The position numbers and the translations under genes are program-made. A model generated the notes under the pieces. It was not told where the DNA came from and did no database searches. It saw nothing but the letters and a program-made list of their open reading frames with translations. 64,000 nucleotides of DNA from Heterodera schachtii (Eukaryota; Nematoda; Chromadorea; Rhabditida; Heteroderidae). Location: contig SIJG01000029.1 of NCBI GenBank assembly GCA_023374025.1, positions 662,342 through 726,341 of the forward strand, given 5' to 3'. The first letter of the stretch is position 1. Each line of letters starts with the position of its first letter. Positions 46,479 to 59,100 of the stretch are shown here, one piece after another.

Positions 46479-47210
46479 TCACACGGGCGGTCTCCCCGGT
46501 GGGGGGCCGGCATTTACTGGGCCCCCACCGCCTTGGCCATCCAACGTAGTGGTCTGATGACCTTCGATTACCATCGTCATCAGATGGCGGAATTGGCCAT
46601 TCGGAATCAGACGGTAGACAAGAATGGCAAAATAGCCGAAGGCCGAGCCAGAAATAAGACAGAAAACCTTAAATTTTGCGAACCCGGCTAAAATGTTATT
46701 TGGCTATAAAAAGGACCGTGGCGAGAAGGTATGAGATGATGTGGCCTAAGCTGTATTCCAATGAGTCAAGCAGCGCAATGGCGCAAATCAACGAACTGAT
46801 GCCGAAACAAAGCACAGCCAACAGTGAAACAATGAAATCCTAAAACCCCAAAGAAATCACCAAAAATGGGCAAAGAATTTATTCATACAATCAGTGCGAA
46901 AGGGACGAAGAGATAACCGGCACCAAATTGGAAGGCCTTTCGGTTTAATCGGAAGATATAACAAAGCCAAGTGATCAGCGAAACGATGAATGCATTCCAT
47001 GCTGTGAAAAGGACAAAACCGAGGGAGTCATAAATGTAACGACTATTTCCAAGTGTAATGAGAATGGCGAGGGGAGCGAACTGAACGGAAAAAGTGAAAT
47101 GAACGGGGGAAAAGCCAAAATGCCATTTCAACAACCCAATGAATCGTTTTCAACACTCCAAAAGGCCAAGCCTTGAAGAAATCTTTGTCGACGTGATCCA
47201 GGAAAGTCAT
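46479..47210 (-). CDS. four-pass membrane protein, MARVEL-like
   Basis: Exons reading leftwards: 47210-47135, 47080-46889, 46839-46717 and 46667-46479, all in phase. The ~160-residue protein starts MTFLDHVDKDFFKAWPFGVL. It has four hydrophobic segments: around FAPLAILITLGN, FVLFTAWNAFIVSLITWLCYI, FVPFALIDFIVSLLAVLCFG and VFCLISGSAFGYFAILVYRL. A cytosolic Pro/Gly tail (GGGGPVNAGPPPGRPPV) follows. Hydrophobic spacing, the short N-terminus and the RLNRK loop resemble MARVEL/synaptogyrin-type tetraspan proteins of membrane apposition and vesicle traffic; no decisive motif identifies the family. Neighbours (HUS1, convergent; F-box gene, same strand) give no functional hint. Confidence 0.65.
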
Positions 47211-47826
47211 TCGAATTGATGTTACAAATTAAATAATTGGTTAAAAAACGACAATTTAATAATAGTGAACAAAAAACGGGTATTTATGCTGTGGCGATCA
47301 ATTAGTAATGTTAATTAATGTAGACACAGGTTGGTGAAAACATTAAGGCCGGTCTGGTACGATTAGTCATCCACATCATTAATAATTTAGATAAAACGCC
47401 AAAAAATTTTAATTTATAGTTAGAGAATCTGTATTTTCTAAATAAAAATCTAGGAAAACCCAGGTCAAGGGATGATCCAGGCTTTTTTAAAGTATTAATA
47501 AGCTAAAAAATTGATTATTTACTTATAATACCTAAGTGTCTATTTGACAACAATATTTTAAATGCTATTCAACGGTATTTTTGTAGTTAATAAAAAAATT
47601 TATGGAATTGATTCATGACTTTTGGCTCCAAATCGAACTGCCGTTTATTTACTGAAAATCCTCAATTATTTTCATATACAATTCAATCAACAAAACAAAA
47701 GCATTGACATTATTGTTGGACTGAATGTGAATTTGTAAATCCGAATTCATTAGATAAATAGCGAACGTCCCCAAATAATATGTGAGTATATAAATTCAAC
47801 CGTCGGTATTTGTTGCTGGTAATTAT
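47211..47826. other. intergenic AT-rich gap
   Basis: About 600 bp without a gene. A stretch near 47440-47490 (AAATCTAGGAAAACCCAGGT, GATCCAGGC) resembles the CCAGGT-rich ends of the hAT-like MITE at 11819 and may be a decayed relic. Confidence 0.5.
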
Positions 47827-49365
47827 CTAAAAATTTCTACGTTGCAATTTACTTATAATTACGGTATTCCTTACCTTTTCATAAATTGGTCGAAATTGTT
47901 GTGTCACTCGACAGAGAGCAATGCCAAAAAAATCTCGTCGTTTAGCGGCACCGAGCAGTTTCACATATTTTATGAAGTCGTCGTCGTCGATCGGGAAGGG
48001 CACCACTGTTTGTGTTCGTCTTCCGATACAAAAGCCAACGTAAAACGTACGCGCCCTATAGATTTCACAAAAATTAGCAATTTGTTTGAAAATTTTAAAA
48101 ACTATCAACGAAAAGATGGAGAATGAATGCACTTACATTTGAATGGAGGGTTTGCTCAGCAAAAGAGCGTTAAAATGATTCGGCACACAATTCCTAAGGC
48201 GATCCATAAGAAAATGAGTAGCACAAACAGAGGCAAGAAATTCGTGGAAAGAATTCGGACTAACGCAGCGGAGATTGCAACCTGAGAAGAGAAGGTGGAA
48301 GAAAATGAACCAATAACGGAGAATTGGACTTACAGTGAAGGGAAAGAAAAACGACCCTCGAAAACGCATCGGACGCAAATTCACGCATTTTTTCAACAAA
48401 GAAATCAGTGAAAGTGAACGCGTGGAAAATCACCAGACGAATTTTACATTTTTTGAGCATTCGTTGAAGGCGTTCATAAAAACTGAGCGGAGGTGTGAAG
48501 AGTTTTCGCGTGTAATTGACATGGTCCTGGTAAACGGTTGGCCTCACCACTGAAAATTGAAAGTTGCCATTACTTATTGTTAGCTTACAATTAATCAAAA
48601 GAATTGGTTGGTGTTATGGCAGTTCGTTAGAAATTTAATGACTCGAAACCCCCCAAAAACTTAAACAGCAAAAGTGCCGCAAAATTTTTAGAAATCATTT
48701 GATTTTTGATAAAAAAAATTCGGTTTTAATGAAAATTTAAAAAAAAAAATTGTACGAACCCAAAAGAATTACCTACTTTTACACCTGTGTTGGTGAAAAA
48801 TATCAACCGCTGGAAAAACAAAGGAATGACTTTGCCGAATTGGCAAATGTTCTCCACATGGGAAAACGTATTTTTTCTCGTCAAATTGACTCGTTAAATG
48901 TCTGACTTTCTTCACTTCAATCTCATCAATTTCCCTGCAAATAAAATGTTTCTATTTTATTTAAAAAGGCCTAACCTATCAGCGAAATATTTTTTGTAGT
49001 AAAACTCGCGAATAGTTTGGTTGTAGTAAATTTTGATAGAAAATTCAGAATTGGTTGAGAGACAAATGGCGTCAATGTGCCTCAGTTGCAACTCCGAGTT
49101 CCTTCGGTTGTCTGCGTAATCAATCCTTAAAATAATCGGGTTTATTTGCCAATGTTTTATTGCAAAAAACAAAATTCAATGCCTTACACGTCTTTCCATG
49201 ATTTGCAGGTGAGTTTGCAATTTTCCAAATCATCCCTACTGACAAAACTGAATATGCGAATTGCAACATTGACGGGAATGATCACATCATTGCTGGCCTT
49301 AAGATGAAAGAAATAAATGAAAGGAAATCATCATTTCTTTTTACCTCCATTCTTAAATCTGCCAT
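47827..49365 (-). CDS. F-box protein, nematode expanded type
   Basis: Exons reading leftwards: 49365-49345, 49297-49188, 49125-48976, 48934-48785, 48542-48334, 48281-48137 and 48055-47827, joined in phase, about 337 residues. The N-terminus has an F-box-like helix set (IPVNVAIRIFSFVSRDDLENCKL... then CKSWKDVI, with the usual LP/F..L....C....W spacing), which would bind SKP1 in an SCF ubiquitin ligase. The rest, with alternating helices and strands such as LQRMLKKCKIRLVIFHAFTF, resembles the variable substrate-binding part of the large F-box families of nematodes but is not assignable. The stop used is the first one after QQFRPIYEK; a donor GTAAGG there leaves room for another 3' exon. Confidence 0.62.
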
Positions 49366-49708
49366 TGTGAAGGATAAAATATTGTAATAGAAGAAAATTT
49401 GATGAATAAAGTTTTTTGCTTTGGTTTGGAATTTGATTTACAAATTTTTCCGATTTTCAAATATTTTTAATAAATTCAAATATATTAAAACGCCAATAAT
49501 TAAAACGCACAAACAAAAACACAAATTAACGCATAAACAATGGGTTTTGCCCCTGTGTAAGGGTAGAAAAAATCAGGGATTGTCAGCAATCCGGGTATAA
49601 CTTTGTAAAATTTTGGAGTCGGGGCGGTTCGGGGTCCCAAACATACAACTAAGGCCCAAACTAATTTTAAATTGCTGCTCAAAATACTCAGATTTAAAAT
49701 AATACCTA
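49366..49708. promoter_or_regulatory. divergent intergenic region
   Basis: 343 bp between the divergently transcribed F-box and DHRS1 genes, so it probably holds both promoters. No specific element is recognised. Confidence 0.4.
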
Positions 49709-51135
49709 ATGGCTTCAGCAGTGAGAGCTTTGGAAGGTAAAATTGCAGTTGTGACTGGTGCTTCTCGTGGTATTGGACGAGGGATTGCGCTTCAACTTGG
49801 TCAAGCTGGTGCTACGGTTTATGTCACTGGACGAGCTCCTGCCGCTTCGTACTCTCTGATTGAGAAGGGACTTCCATCTTTGGAACAAACAGCGAAGGGC
49901 GAGTCACTGATTGAATTTTGTGGTGTTTTATGTCAAATTAGAAATCAAAAGTCGTGGAGGAGAAGCTCATCCTGTGTATTGTGACCACGCGAACTCTGAC
50001 GACGTTCGCCGTTTGTTTAAGCGCGTTGAGGAGGAACAGAACGGCCGACTGCACATTTTGGTGAACAATGCCTATTCCGGAGTGCCTGTCAGTTTCTTCG
50101 TCACTAAATTTGACCTCACACTCATTAAATCCCTCTCCCGTTCAAGAGTTTGATTGAAAATGCCGGGAAAAAGTTTTGGGAGTGCGAACCGGAGTTTTGG
50201 GATGACATCAACGAGGTTGGGCTGCGCAACGTGTACTTCTGTTCCACGCTTGCCGCTCGTCTGATGGTTCCGCATGGCAATCTTTTCTGTTTCTGTGATA
50301 CTCATTGTTTTGACGGCCAATTATTTTAGAGGATGGCCTTATTGTGCACATCAGTTCGGCTGGGGGACTTCAATACCTTTTCTCGGTTCCTTACGGAGTT
50401 GGCAAAGCGGCGGTTGACCGAATGGCATCCGACATGGGACTCGGTCGAGTTTTGAACGGCATCCCAATTAGTAAAACGAATATTGAAATAATTAGTTTAG
50501 AACTCAAATCTCGCGGAGTGGCAGTTGTCTCACTTTGGCCTGGTTTTGTTCAAACGGAAATTACGACGATGGGAGAAAAGGCGGAACAATTTGCTTCTGC
50601 CGCTCGCATGTCAATGGTCAGTTTGTATATCCATTAAAACATCGCAAAAATTTGCAGTCTTATAAAATGATTATTCTATTTTTTAAAATTTTTATCCATT
50701 AGATTGATTTTCCAAAATCACAATAAATCTTTCAATTAGAGATTCGACCCGACAAAATCGCGTTTAGTTCCACTTTTTAGGATGCATTCAATGCGGCATT
50801 GAAAGGTGCCGAAACCCCCGAATTTGTGGGCAAAGCCATCGTTGGTTTGGCGACTGACCGCAAGCGAATGGCAAAGAGTGGAAAAATTCATTTGACCGGA
50901 GACCTCGCCCGAGAATATGGGTTCACCGATCAGAATGGTTGGTTTGGTTTTAACTGATTGCTGTTGTTTTCCCGTGTAATCTTTTCTTGTTCCATTTTAA
51001 GGTGTTGTCCCCACCAATTTGCGCTCCGTTCGTTCGGCCCTTCAGTTCTTCGGTTGGCTCCGTCTGGCCAAATTCGTCCCGGCGTTCATTAAATCGCCCA
51101 AAGTTTTCCTCCACTTCGCCTCATACAAATTCTGA
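49709..51135 (+). CDS. dhrs1: short-chain dehydrogenase/reductase, DHRS1-like
   Basis: NAD(P)-dependent SDR. Exons: 49709-49898, 49942-50097, 50147-50276, 50330-50443, 50501-50616, 50781-50937 and 51002-51135. The Rossmann motif is VTGASRGIGRGIALQLGQAG (TGxxxGIG) and the structural motif is LVNNAYSG. Catalytic residues are Ser in HISSAGG and the YxxxK in YGVGK. The DHRS1-specific segments WDDINEVGLRNVYFCS and VVSLWPGFVQTEI are present. The C-terminal 90 residues (LAREYGF, FVPAFIKSPK) also match DHRS1. Two introns (49899-49941 and 50277-50329) have GC donors; for the second, the GT alternatives nearby would create an in-frame stop. Intron 50444-50500 is canonical. Confidence 0.93.
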
Positions 51136-51467
51136 ACCAGCAGTGACCTATTGACATTTGCTCATTACGCACTTCTCATGGATATTCATTCGATATTCGA
51201 CTTATTTATTTTTATAATTTATCAAAATTTGTTCATTTTATGCTTTAAACTCAATAATCGCTTGTGTAGTAAAATTTAATTCTCGCTGATCGATCTTCGC
51301 GAGTTTTGTCCCCTCAACGAATTTTTTGTTTGCTCCCGATGGATGGGTTGGTCCGTCCGATTTTCCCCCGAGATTGGGTGGGGTTGGGCTTCTTTTGTAA
51401 ATTGGATTATGCGCACCCAAAGTTCGTCCATACAAATTGTTTCATTTGCTTTTCCCTCCATTTTCCC
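51136..51467. other. intergenic gap
   Basis: About 330 bp between DHRS1 and the UGT gene, presumably the 3' UTR of the former and the promoter of the latter. No gene was seen. Confidence 0.5.
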
Positions 51468-54389
51468 ATGTTTTCCTCCGGCGGTGTTTCCGTTGCCCTT
51501 TTTTGGCTTTTGTCTTTCTCTTTTTCGGCGGATGGGCTCAGTTTTCTCTTTTTTCTCATCGGCACCAATCAGTTCGAACGTCAAACTTTTGAGTTTATGG
51601 CACAGGAATTTGCGCGAAGGGCTCACAAAGTGATGACGGTGAAGCCCATTTTGGTGCCGGAGGAGCCGAGATTGGTACAAAAAAGCAGAGGAAAGGGAAG
51701 AAATGAAGCGCCGGACAAATGCCCGGGGGGATTTAAAAATTCAATGGTTAAATCTCTGACCAATTTGATAAATGGGGAAAAACAGCGAACATTTGCCATT
51801 TGGCCCTCCCTTTCCCTGAAAATTATTAAAATTTCAATTTTAATTGGTTTTTTTTTTTGTTAGGTAAAGCCCATTCTGCACATGGTCAACTGAGAAAGTA
51901 CTCAAAGATGTGTTGCCGAGGTGAATAAATTGGAAAATCGAATTGAAAAACGGACAAAGGAAAAAAAAAAATTGCAAATTTCCAATGACTGATGATACCG
52001 TAACCACCAAAAAAAAAAAACAGTAACCACCAAAAGGAGCCGCTGAAGCAACACCATACACTCAGCAGAGAGCATAAAAACACGTGCTAATTAATCGCTG
52101 TTCCCTTATCAAAAGGCGTCTCTCCGAACCCCTGGCGCTTGTCGGACAAAATGTGCCCTGGGGCGAAGAAACGGACGCGGAAAATGCCCTGAGGGTGCCG
52201 TATTGGGCGGCACACAATCATTCATGTGGGAAGGTGCGCACGGAAGAAGGAAAAAGTGGGGTAAAGCCAAGTCCACATTATGTAGATGCTGAACAGCAAC
52301 CTCATGGAAGTGATGGCCCGGGGATGACTTCGACTTGGCCATTCTCTACGTGGGAAATCCGTGTTTGGTTTGAGGCCATATAAAGGCTGTAAATGGCTAT
52401 ATTTGACGACGTGTTAAGATGGGCTTGGTGCACTCCGTGGGCATTCCTTTTGTGCTGTTCGACCTCGAGGGAATCACCGAAGAGACTTTAGGTCGCCTCG
52501 GGGGTTCGTCACTTTTCAACACTTTCGCAATATTTCCCCGGCAAATTTATAAAGGCGCCTTGGAATTTGCCCGAGTTGGCCTTGGATGGAAATGCCTTCA
52601 GCATTTTCGGGTTTTATCATTGGTTTATTTTCGAAATTTGCCTAAGGCCTTTACTCTGCGTCTGTCTCGTGCTCTTTCTCTGCTCTCCGAGTCTTTCGCC
52701 CAAAGTGCCGTCCCGTGGCTGGCCCAACTTTTCTCGAAGAGATTTCGCCATTTGGATGGCCCAATTGATGCTTTGTTCGCTTCAGATTTTGAAATTAATC
52801 GCAAATTCCGTGGCAAATTTCCCAAAGTTGCCGAGGTGCAGAATTAAATGACCAGAATAAAGAATGTTTCTTTATTTAAGCTCAGAAGGATGGCACGTCT
52901 TTTCCTTGTCAACTCGGACCCTTTCCTTGAAGCTCCGTCTTCGGCATTTCCCAACAATTTGTTGCCCGTCGGCGGAGTTCACATCGATTCCATTCGACCT
53001 CTTTTTTCAGTATGAAACTGAATTTAGGGGCACATTCAAATAAGCCAATCAATTTAAGCCGTGGAATTTCTCAATGGAAGCCAATGGAAAAGGCGTCATC
53101 CTTTGCTCTTTTGGCACTCAAATGGACACCGGCACAATGCCAACAGAGGTGGCCAAGCCAAGCGAAACAGATAATGCGCAATTGAAGTTGCTTGGTTCAG
53201 TTTGTCCGTTCTCTGTTGGACACTTTCGCACTTCTCAGTGACTACCGAATTTTTTGGCGCATTTCTCCCAAACTTTCGCTCCCGCCGGCCTTTCCCCTTC
53301 TCAAATTGATGGGCTTTCTGAACGCATGCCGCACCTGAACATCACCAGTTTTTTCCCACAAAACGAATTGCTTGGTGCGTTCATACAGTACGCCCCGTCA
53401 CCATTTCCCTTTAATTAAGCGCATCATCGGACGCGTTTGTTGATCACAAATGGAGGTAATGAGACATATATTAAAAAAAGAAATTGGCTAACATTCACTT
53501 CCAAAGGAGCGCATTCGCTGATGGAAGCGATTCATTGGGTGGGTAAGAGAAAGAGAGGGACGGAGAGAGAGAGAGGGAGGCGGAGAGAGAGAAAGAGAGA
53601 GAGAGGGAGATGGAGGGAAAAAAAGAACAAGGATTTTTTGGCAAAAAGTAATGGCTGAATTTTCATTTGCTTTTAGGGGGTCCCTTTGCTCGGAATTCCC
53701 CTCTACGGAAGCAACCGGCGAAACCTTGAAAAGGCAAGCAAAAACAGCAGTCAGCGCTTGACTTTCAATTAATGGAGAACAACACTTCCATCTGTGGGTC
53801 TTTGTTAATTGCCTTAATTTTGCAGGTTGAACAACGCGGCATTGGCATTTTGCTGGGGAAGGACGAGGCGGCCAACGCGCACTCTCTCCTCCGCGCCATT
53901 CGGCGGGTGCTGAACTGTCCGAAGTCCGCGTCTTCACTCAGTGGAAGTGCATGCGTTCATTTCCTCTCCCCTCCAATGAACAGAATCGGTCGGCGAGCGC
54001 GGGAATTCGGTCGGTCAGTGCGCCTTCGGCCCTCCTCCGCCTTCGACCGCTCTCTCCACGCATTGGAAACGGTCGCGCGGCTTCGCCCTTCCGACGGTGC
54101 CGTCCTTCGCTCTTCGCTTCGCTCCCACCCTTTGGCCCTTCTCTTCTTCCAATCTCTTCCCTTTGATGTGTCCGTCATGCTTTTCCTCTGTCTTATGGCT
54201 TTGGCCGCCCTCGTCATCAAAAGCGTGTTCAAATTAGCCGCGCTTTGTTATCGAATCGCAGCATTTTTTGCGGTGGCGGCGGCGGTGCCATTTCAGTCGC
54301 TGAAAAAAGCGCCGGGGGCAATTTTAAATCGATCGATTTGGCGACGTAATAAACTGAACGAAGGTGGAGAAGCAAAAAAGGAGCAATGA
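51468..54389 (+). CDS. UDP-glycosyltransferase (UGT), possibly frameshifted
   Basis: Membrane-bound UGT conjugating sugars to small hydrophobic molecules in the ER. The N-terminal exon from 51468 has a hydrophobic leader and LIGTNQFERQTFEFMAQEFA. Middle pieces are LNSNLMEVMA (near 52285), GLVHSVGIPFVLFDLEGIT (52420), ARLFLVNSDPFLEAPSSAF (52892) and VILCSFGTQMDTG (53096). The sugar-nucleotide half follows: SDYRIFWRIS, NITSFFPQNELL, RLLITNGGAHSLMEAIHWGV, PLLGIPLYGSNRRN and VEQRGIGILLG, then the C-terminal membrane segment DVSVMLFLCLMALAALVIKS and a basic tail. Between WRIS and FFPQNELL (about 53260-53330) the two halves lie in different frames with no splice site to reconcile them. It is either a sequence error or a pseudogene or null allele. 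A purine repeat lies in the intron at about 53550-53620. Several exon borders are approximate. Confidence 0.8.
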
Positions 54390-56185
54390 ATGAATGTTGA
54401 AAAGAGGACGAAGAAGAAAAAGAAGAAGCATTTGTGGGGAGCGGGAAAATTCAGGGGAATTTGGGGAAATTCGATGGGAATCGCCGGAGGGGGGGGGGGG
54501 GCAACGGAAGAGAATCCCGCAACATAATTAGCCATTAATTACCATCAATTATTTGTAAATGAACATTTTCTTTTGTTTTTCTCTTTTCGTTCTCTTTTTG
54601 CTCTTTTTCGGTGTGCCTTTTTAAATGGTCGCCCCAGGTGACGTGCTAAACATTAAACTTAATTGTTGTTTTGCCCTGCTCTTCTACTCACTAATCGTCT
54701 CCCAATTCCAACGCCGAGGCAATGCAAAAAATGTGCCAAAGCCATGCAATTCCAACGGCCGCCCGCCCAACCATTGCCCCCCCCCCCCCCCCCCCTCGGC
54801 ATTTTCAATTCCTCCGTCTCGCCAATTCGAACAATTCCCTCCCCCCCCCCCCCCCGAAATACACAATTTGATTTAACTCAATGGCATTTCATAATGCCAA
54901 ATGATTCTTTCGCATGTCGTCCATTTTTCCCATGGCCACAAAATGTCGTCATTTTCTCTTTTTTTCGCACACAATTCATTTTCCATTGCCAATAATTCGT
55001 TATGGCCGCCTTTTCTCTTAAACTTTTGCCAACCGCTCGCTTAATATCCCACCAATTATTGGCCTTTTTGGCCTTTGATTGCCATTTGCGTTTGTTTCTC
55101 CGTCAGATGGAATTTCAAAAAGGCCAATTTCAAAATTAAATTAATTCTTTTGCTATAGTTTGAGTAAATTTTTTATTTCTTTTTGTTTTAATTTATTTGA
55201 TCAGTCATTTTTGGCATGGCATTTTTTGGCACATTTTCGAATGGTTTCCCAGCGTAAAAAAGCCTAAAAAGGCAAAAGGTAACAATGGGAAGGAATGGGC
55301 AAAAACAAAGTCTTCCATTCCGTTCTCAATTTTCTTCGTCCTTTCCCAAAATGCATACAAAGAAATGACACGACGGCACACATTTGTGGGTGCCGCGTCG
55401 GGGGGGAGGGGTGAATTAATTATTCCCACCCTCATCATTTACATCGGAATTTCTCCCTCCCCCTCCACCGGCGCCGTCCTTCTGTTCCAATTCAAACCGA
55501 CCGATGGCCTTGGCCAAGCGAAGTGTGGCCCTTTCATAGCCATCCGTTCTGCGCTGTTTTCTCTGCCCTTGGGCATGCTATTCTCGACGACTTTCTTTAC
55601 CATTCGCTGCCCTCTCGTCACTTTCCGTTGCCGACTTTGCGTGCCAATGCCAATTCCCCCCCCCCCGTCAGTTTGCCCGTGTCCGTTACGCCAATCATCA
55701 TTACCACCTCCACCATCGCTTCCCCCGCCATCCATTCATGCCTCAAAGCGTTTCATAGCCAATCCAATAACGCAGCAGCAGAACCTACTCAAAAAACCCA
55801 AACACCGCCGCACCCGGCGGAGATGGCACTGTGCTCGACAGCTTGTCCATGCCATGCCAAACTTTGCCAATTCATTCATTTATTTATTCATTGGCCATGG
55901 CCTATCCTCCGACTTCCTCCATATTTAGCCCATTATTCTTCAGTAGTCCCCCATTTCGAAGGGCTTTTCCTCGTTAAACTGTTTCATCTTTTTGCCTTTC
56001 TTCCACTGAATTTTGGAATGCGTTTGCGAATGATTGAGCAATTGGTCGTCTTTTATTCTTTTCTTTTTTTGCATTATTTTATTCCTTCGGCATTTTTTTC
56101 TGTCCTATAATTAAAGTTTCATTAGCACTTTACCATTTCGTTGGCCTTTTTCTGCCCATTTTCTTAATGGCTTTTCGCCCGTGAA
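54390..56185. other. intergenic, low complexity
   Basis: No supportable gene. It has poly-C/poly-G runs (54490, 54778, 54841) and Pro/Ser-rich open frames following base bias. The longest is 243 codons at 55197-55928, with no recognisable domain and no ATG-context support. It presumably includes the promoter of the downstream gene. Confidence 0.45.
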
Positions 56186-59100
56186 ATGACCGCCACTTCG
56201 ACGACGATCGTCAGCGAGCTCGAGGAGGAGGAGAAGGAGCAGAAAATCCGCGAGATTGTCGTTTTGCCGGCCCCGGAAATAATTGACGCGCGGCAGGGAA
56301 CTGCCGCGAGGGATGCGAACGAAGCGATGGAGGAAATGGCCAAAGCGATGCGGGAAAAGACGAGGGACTGTGCGAAGGTGGGAGACCGGCGAAACAGGGG
56401 AAAGAGAAAAGGGGAGGGAAGAAACTTACAGAGTTAGGGGTACGAGAAAGGGAGGGGGAGAGAATGGGGGAAGAAACTCAAAGGGTTCGGGCAGGGGCGG
56501 CATGTCCACAAATAAATTATTGCCGCTGTTTGGTGCCCGTGGAATTTGCGACCCAATTTTTAAAAGTGCCAAATTTACCTTTGGGCCGCAATTGGAGAAG
56601 TAACGCGGCAGGTGGGAGACAAAATATGTTATACATAATTAGGGACGGAAAGGTTTAAACGCTTTTTGCATGATTTAACGGATTATTGTCCTTTTTGAGG
56701 GAATCGCAAATTGGACACTTTTGGGCCAATCTTCTTAAATCTATGATAATTATGTATTGCAAATGTACAATATTCAAAATATCAAAACAAACACAAAATT
56801 TTAATGATTTTGTCGCAATTTTCAGTTTTAAAATCTAAATTTGCCATTATTTATAATATCTAAAATTATTTTTGTCGATTGTCACAATATTCGCCGTATA
56901 AATTGTCGCCAAGGCAAAGACACGTGAATTTTGTCCTAGGCCATGGCTCATTGCTGTGCCATGGCACTCGTTGGCGGCGTCGGTCGCGCAAAACGCAACG
57001 GCCATGGGAATGGCACAATCGGCTGGCACAACTGAAAAGGAGGAAAATGTGTGCTTATAGAGCCAATATTAATTAATAGCCGATTAATTCGTTAATTGGC
57101 TACTCGTCCACTCGGCGCAGCACTCCGTCAACAAATGGCCCGAAAAAGTCGCGCATATAGGCGGACAGTCGTGAACATCGTTCACGCATCCGTTGTGACG
57201 TCGACCAAATGATCAGCGCGTCGACGCCGAGCTGTGCTGTGAAGTCTATGGTGCAGAAAAGGTCGTCCTAAATTTGGCCAAGCAAAAATGCCATCAATGG
57301 CATGCATTTATAAATTCCCACAACGGCACACCTTGTCATAGAAACTGTCCCTCTCGGCACCCGAGTAGGGGTCCAGCTCGAACTTGGTGAACAGCACAAT
57401 CGGCTTGTCCCGGCGTCTCAATGAGTTGGCCCATTCGGCCTTGGACACTTTCGCTTGCATGTGCCGTTCACAGACGCCCCTCCGGCGCTTTGTGTCCCCG
57501 GCGTACAAATAAACGGACGAATAAAGCGCACTCACTTCGCCGAAAAGCCACCACAATCTGTTCTATGTGCCGAACATAAGTTAAGAATGATCGACCTCAA
57601 TTGACTTGTCATTGTGCTTTTTGAACTGTTCGTGGCAGTGCCTTTCCTCCGGTTGTCCTTCGCCGGCGTTGTAATTGCACAACGGCGTGTCGTAAAAGCC
57701 CCACAATGCCTTCGGGCGGAGTTTCCGCCCCAATCGAATTGTCTCCACGATGAACTTCCTAAACCTTCGCACATTTTAATTGGTCTAATAGCAATTTCTT
57801 TCCCCCAATTTATTCCCTCGCTCTTTTGTTGAACATTTCCCTGCCCAACTCTGTCGCCGCCTTCTCACTAATGCCCGGAAAGCGTTTCAACGCGTCCCAC
57901 GTGGAGTGCCGTTGGTATACGCGACGCTGGTCCCAATTCAGAGAATATCTGTGGGAGGCGATAAACAATTACATTGGAATCGAAAAAGCATTAAAATCAC
58001 TCGGGACGCCACCGCTCGTAGTCAATCACTGCGGGCCCCAAAAAGTTTGGGTCGGGAATTGCGCGCAAAATGTCTTCACGGGCCTTGGCCAAATGCTGTC
58101 GAAGGTCGACATTCTGAAAAGCAATTTACAATTAAATTGGCCCTCAATTAGCGTAATTTGCCTGGGGAATTCCGCCGTTGACAAATTTTGAAGTGCCATT
58201 CTTCGCCACAATGTGAAGGTTGCCCACATTGTCTTCAGTGCCCTCCTCTCCGTATTCAATGAATGGGTAAAGGCCAAGCTGATTTTCGTAGAAAACCACG
58301 ACCTTTTGTTAAATATTCAATAGCAACACAATTTCCCCTTTTACTTCTGTCCCGTGAAACTTTTGTCCGGCATTTGTCCGAATTCCGAATTTTGCCGGGT
58401 CCAACGGGGGGTCCGTTCTGTTCACGCACGTTTGGCTGGGCACCGCCCAAAAAATCTGAGGAATGCCAAAGTGAGGGAATTGGGGGCGGAAAAAGGGGGG
58501 AAGGGGACATGCCTCGAGGGGACTGACGGGGTCGAATTGGAGGGTGAAAAGCAGAAATAGGGAGACGAAGAAGCGGAGAGGATAAGCGGGAGAAAGAAAA
58601 ATGGAGGGAAAAGGAAAAGAAGGGAAAGAGGAAAAAGGGGTAAAAGAGAGGGCCAACGGAAGAACGCATCGGATGGAGCATCTTCTGCTTGCTGAAAAAA
58701 AAACTTAGTACAAATGGATGAAAAGTAGAAAAATTGAGCGGGTGATGGATGAAAAGGACGTTTTGAAAACGGACGGATAAAAGCGGAGGAGGGACAAAAA
58801 GACAAAAGAAAGGGAGGAAAAGCATCCCTTGGGGGAGGGGGGGGGGGGGGTGCGCAACGGAGGGGGGGGGACGGGGGACAAATGTGCCCTTTAAAAAGGC
58901 TGTTGGACCAATGCCAAGTTTTAAAAAAAGCAAAATTTCAGCTGATCTCTGCCCATTCGGCTGTCATTTTCACTGCAAATTTTTTGCAAAGTCGCGTCGT
59001 CATCAATGACATTGGTGGACAATTGGCCAAACTTTACGATGCGTTGGAAGTGAAAAAGGCGGAAGAGTTTGAGCAAAGGATGGACGAATTGGCAAGTGCC

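Noticed and set aside
55197..55928. 243-codon open frame in the 54.4-56.2 kb gap
   Set aside because: The composition follows the local base bias, no domain is recognised, and other frames overlap it; not enough to call a gene.
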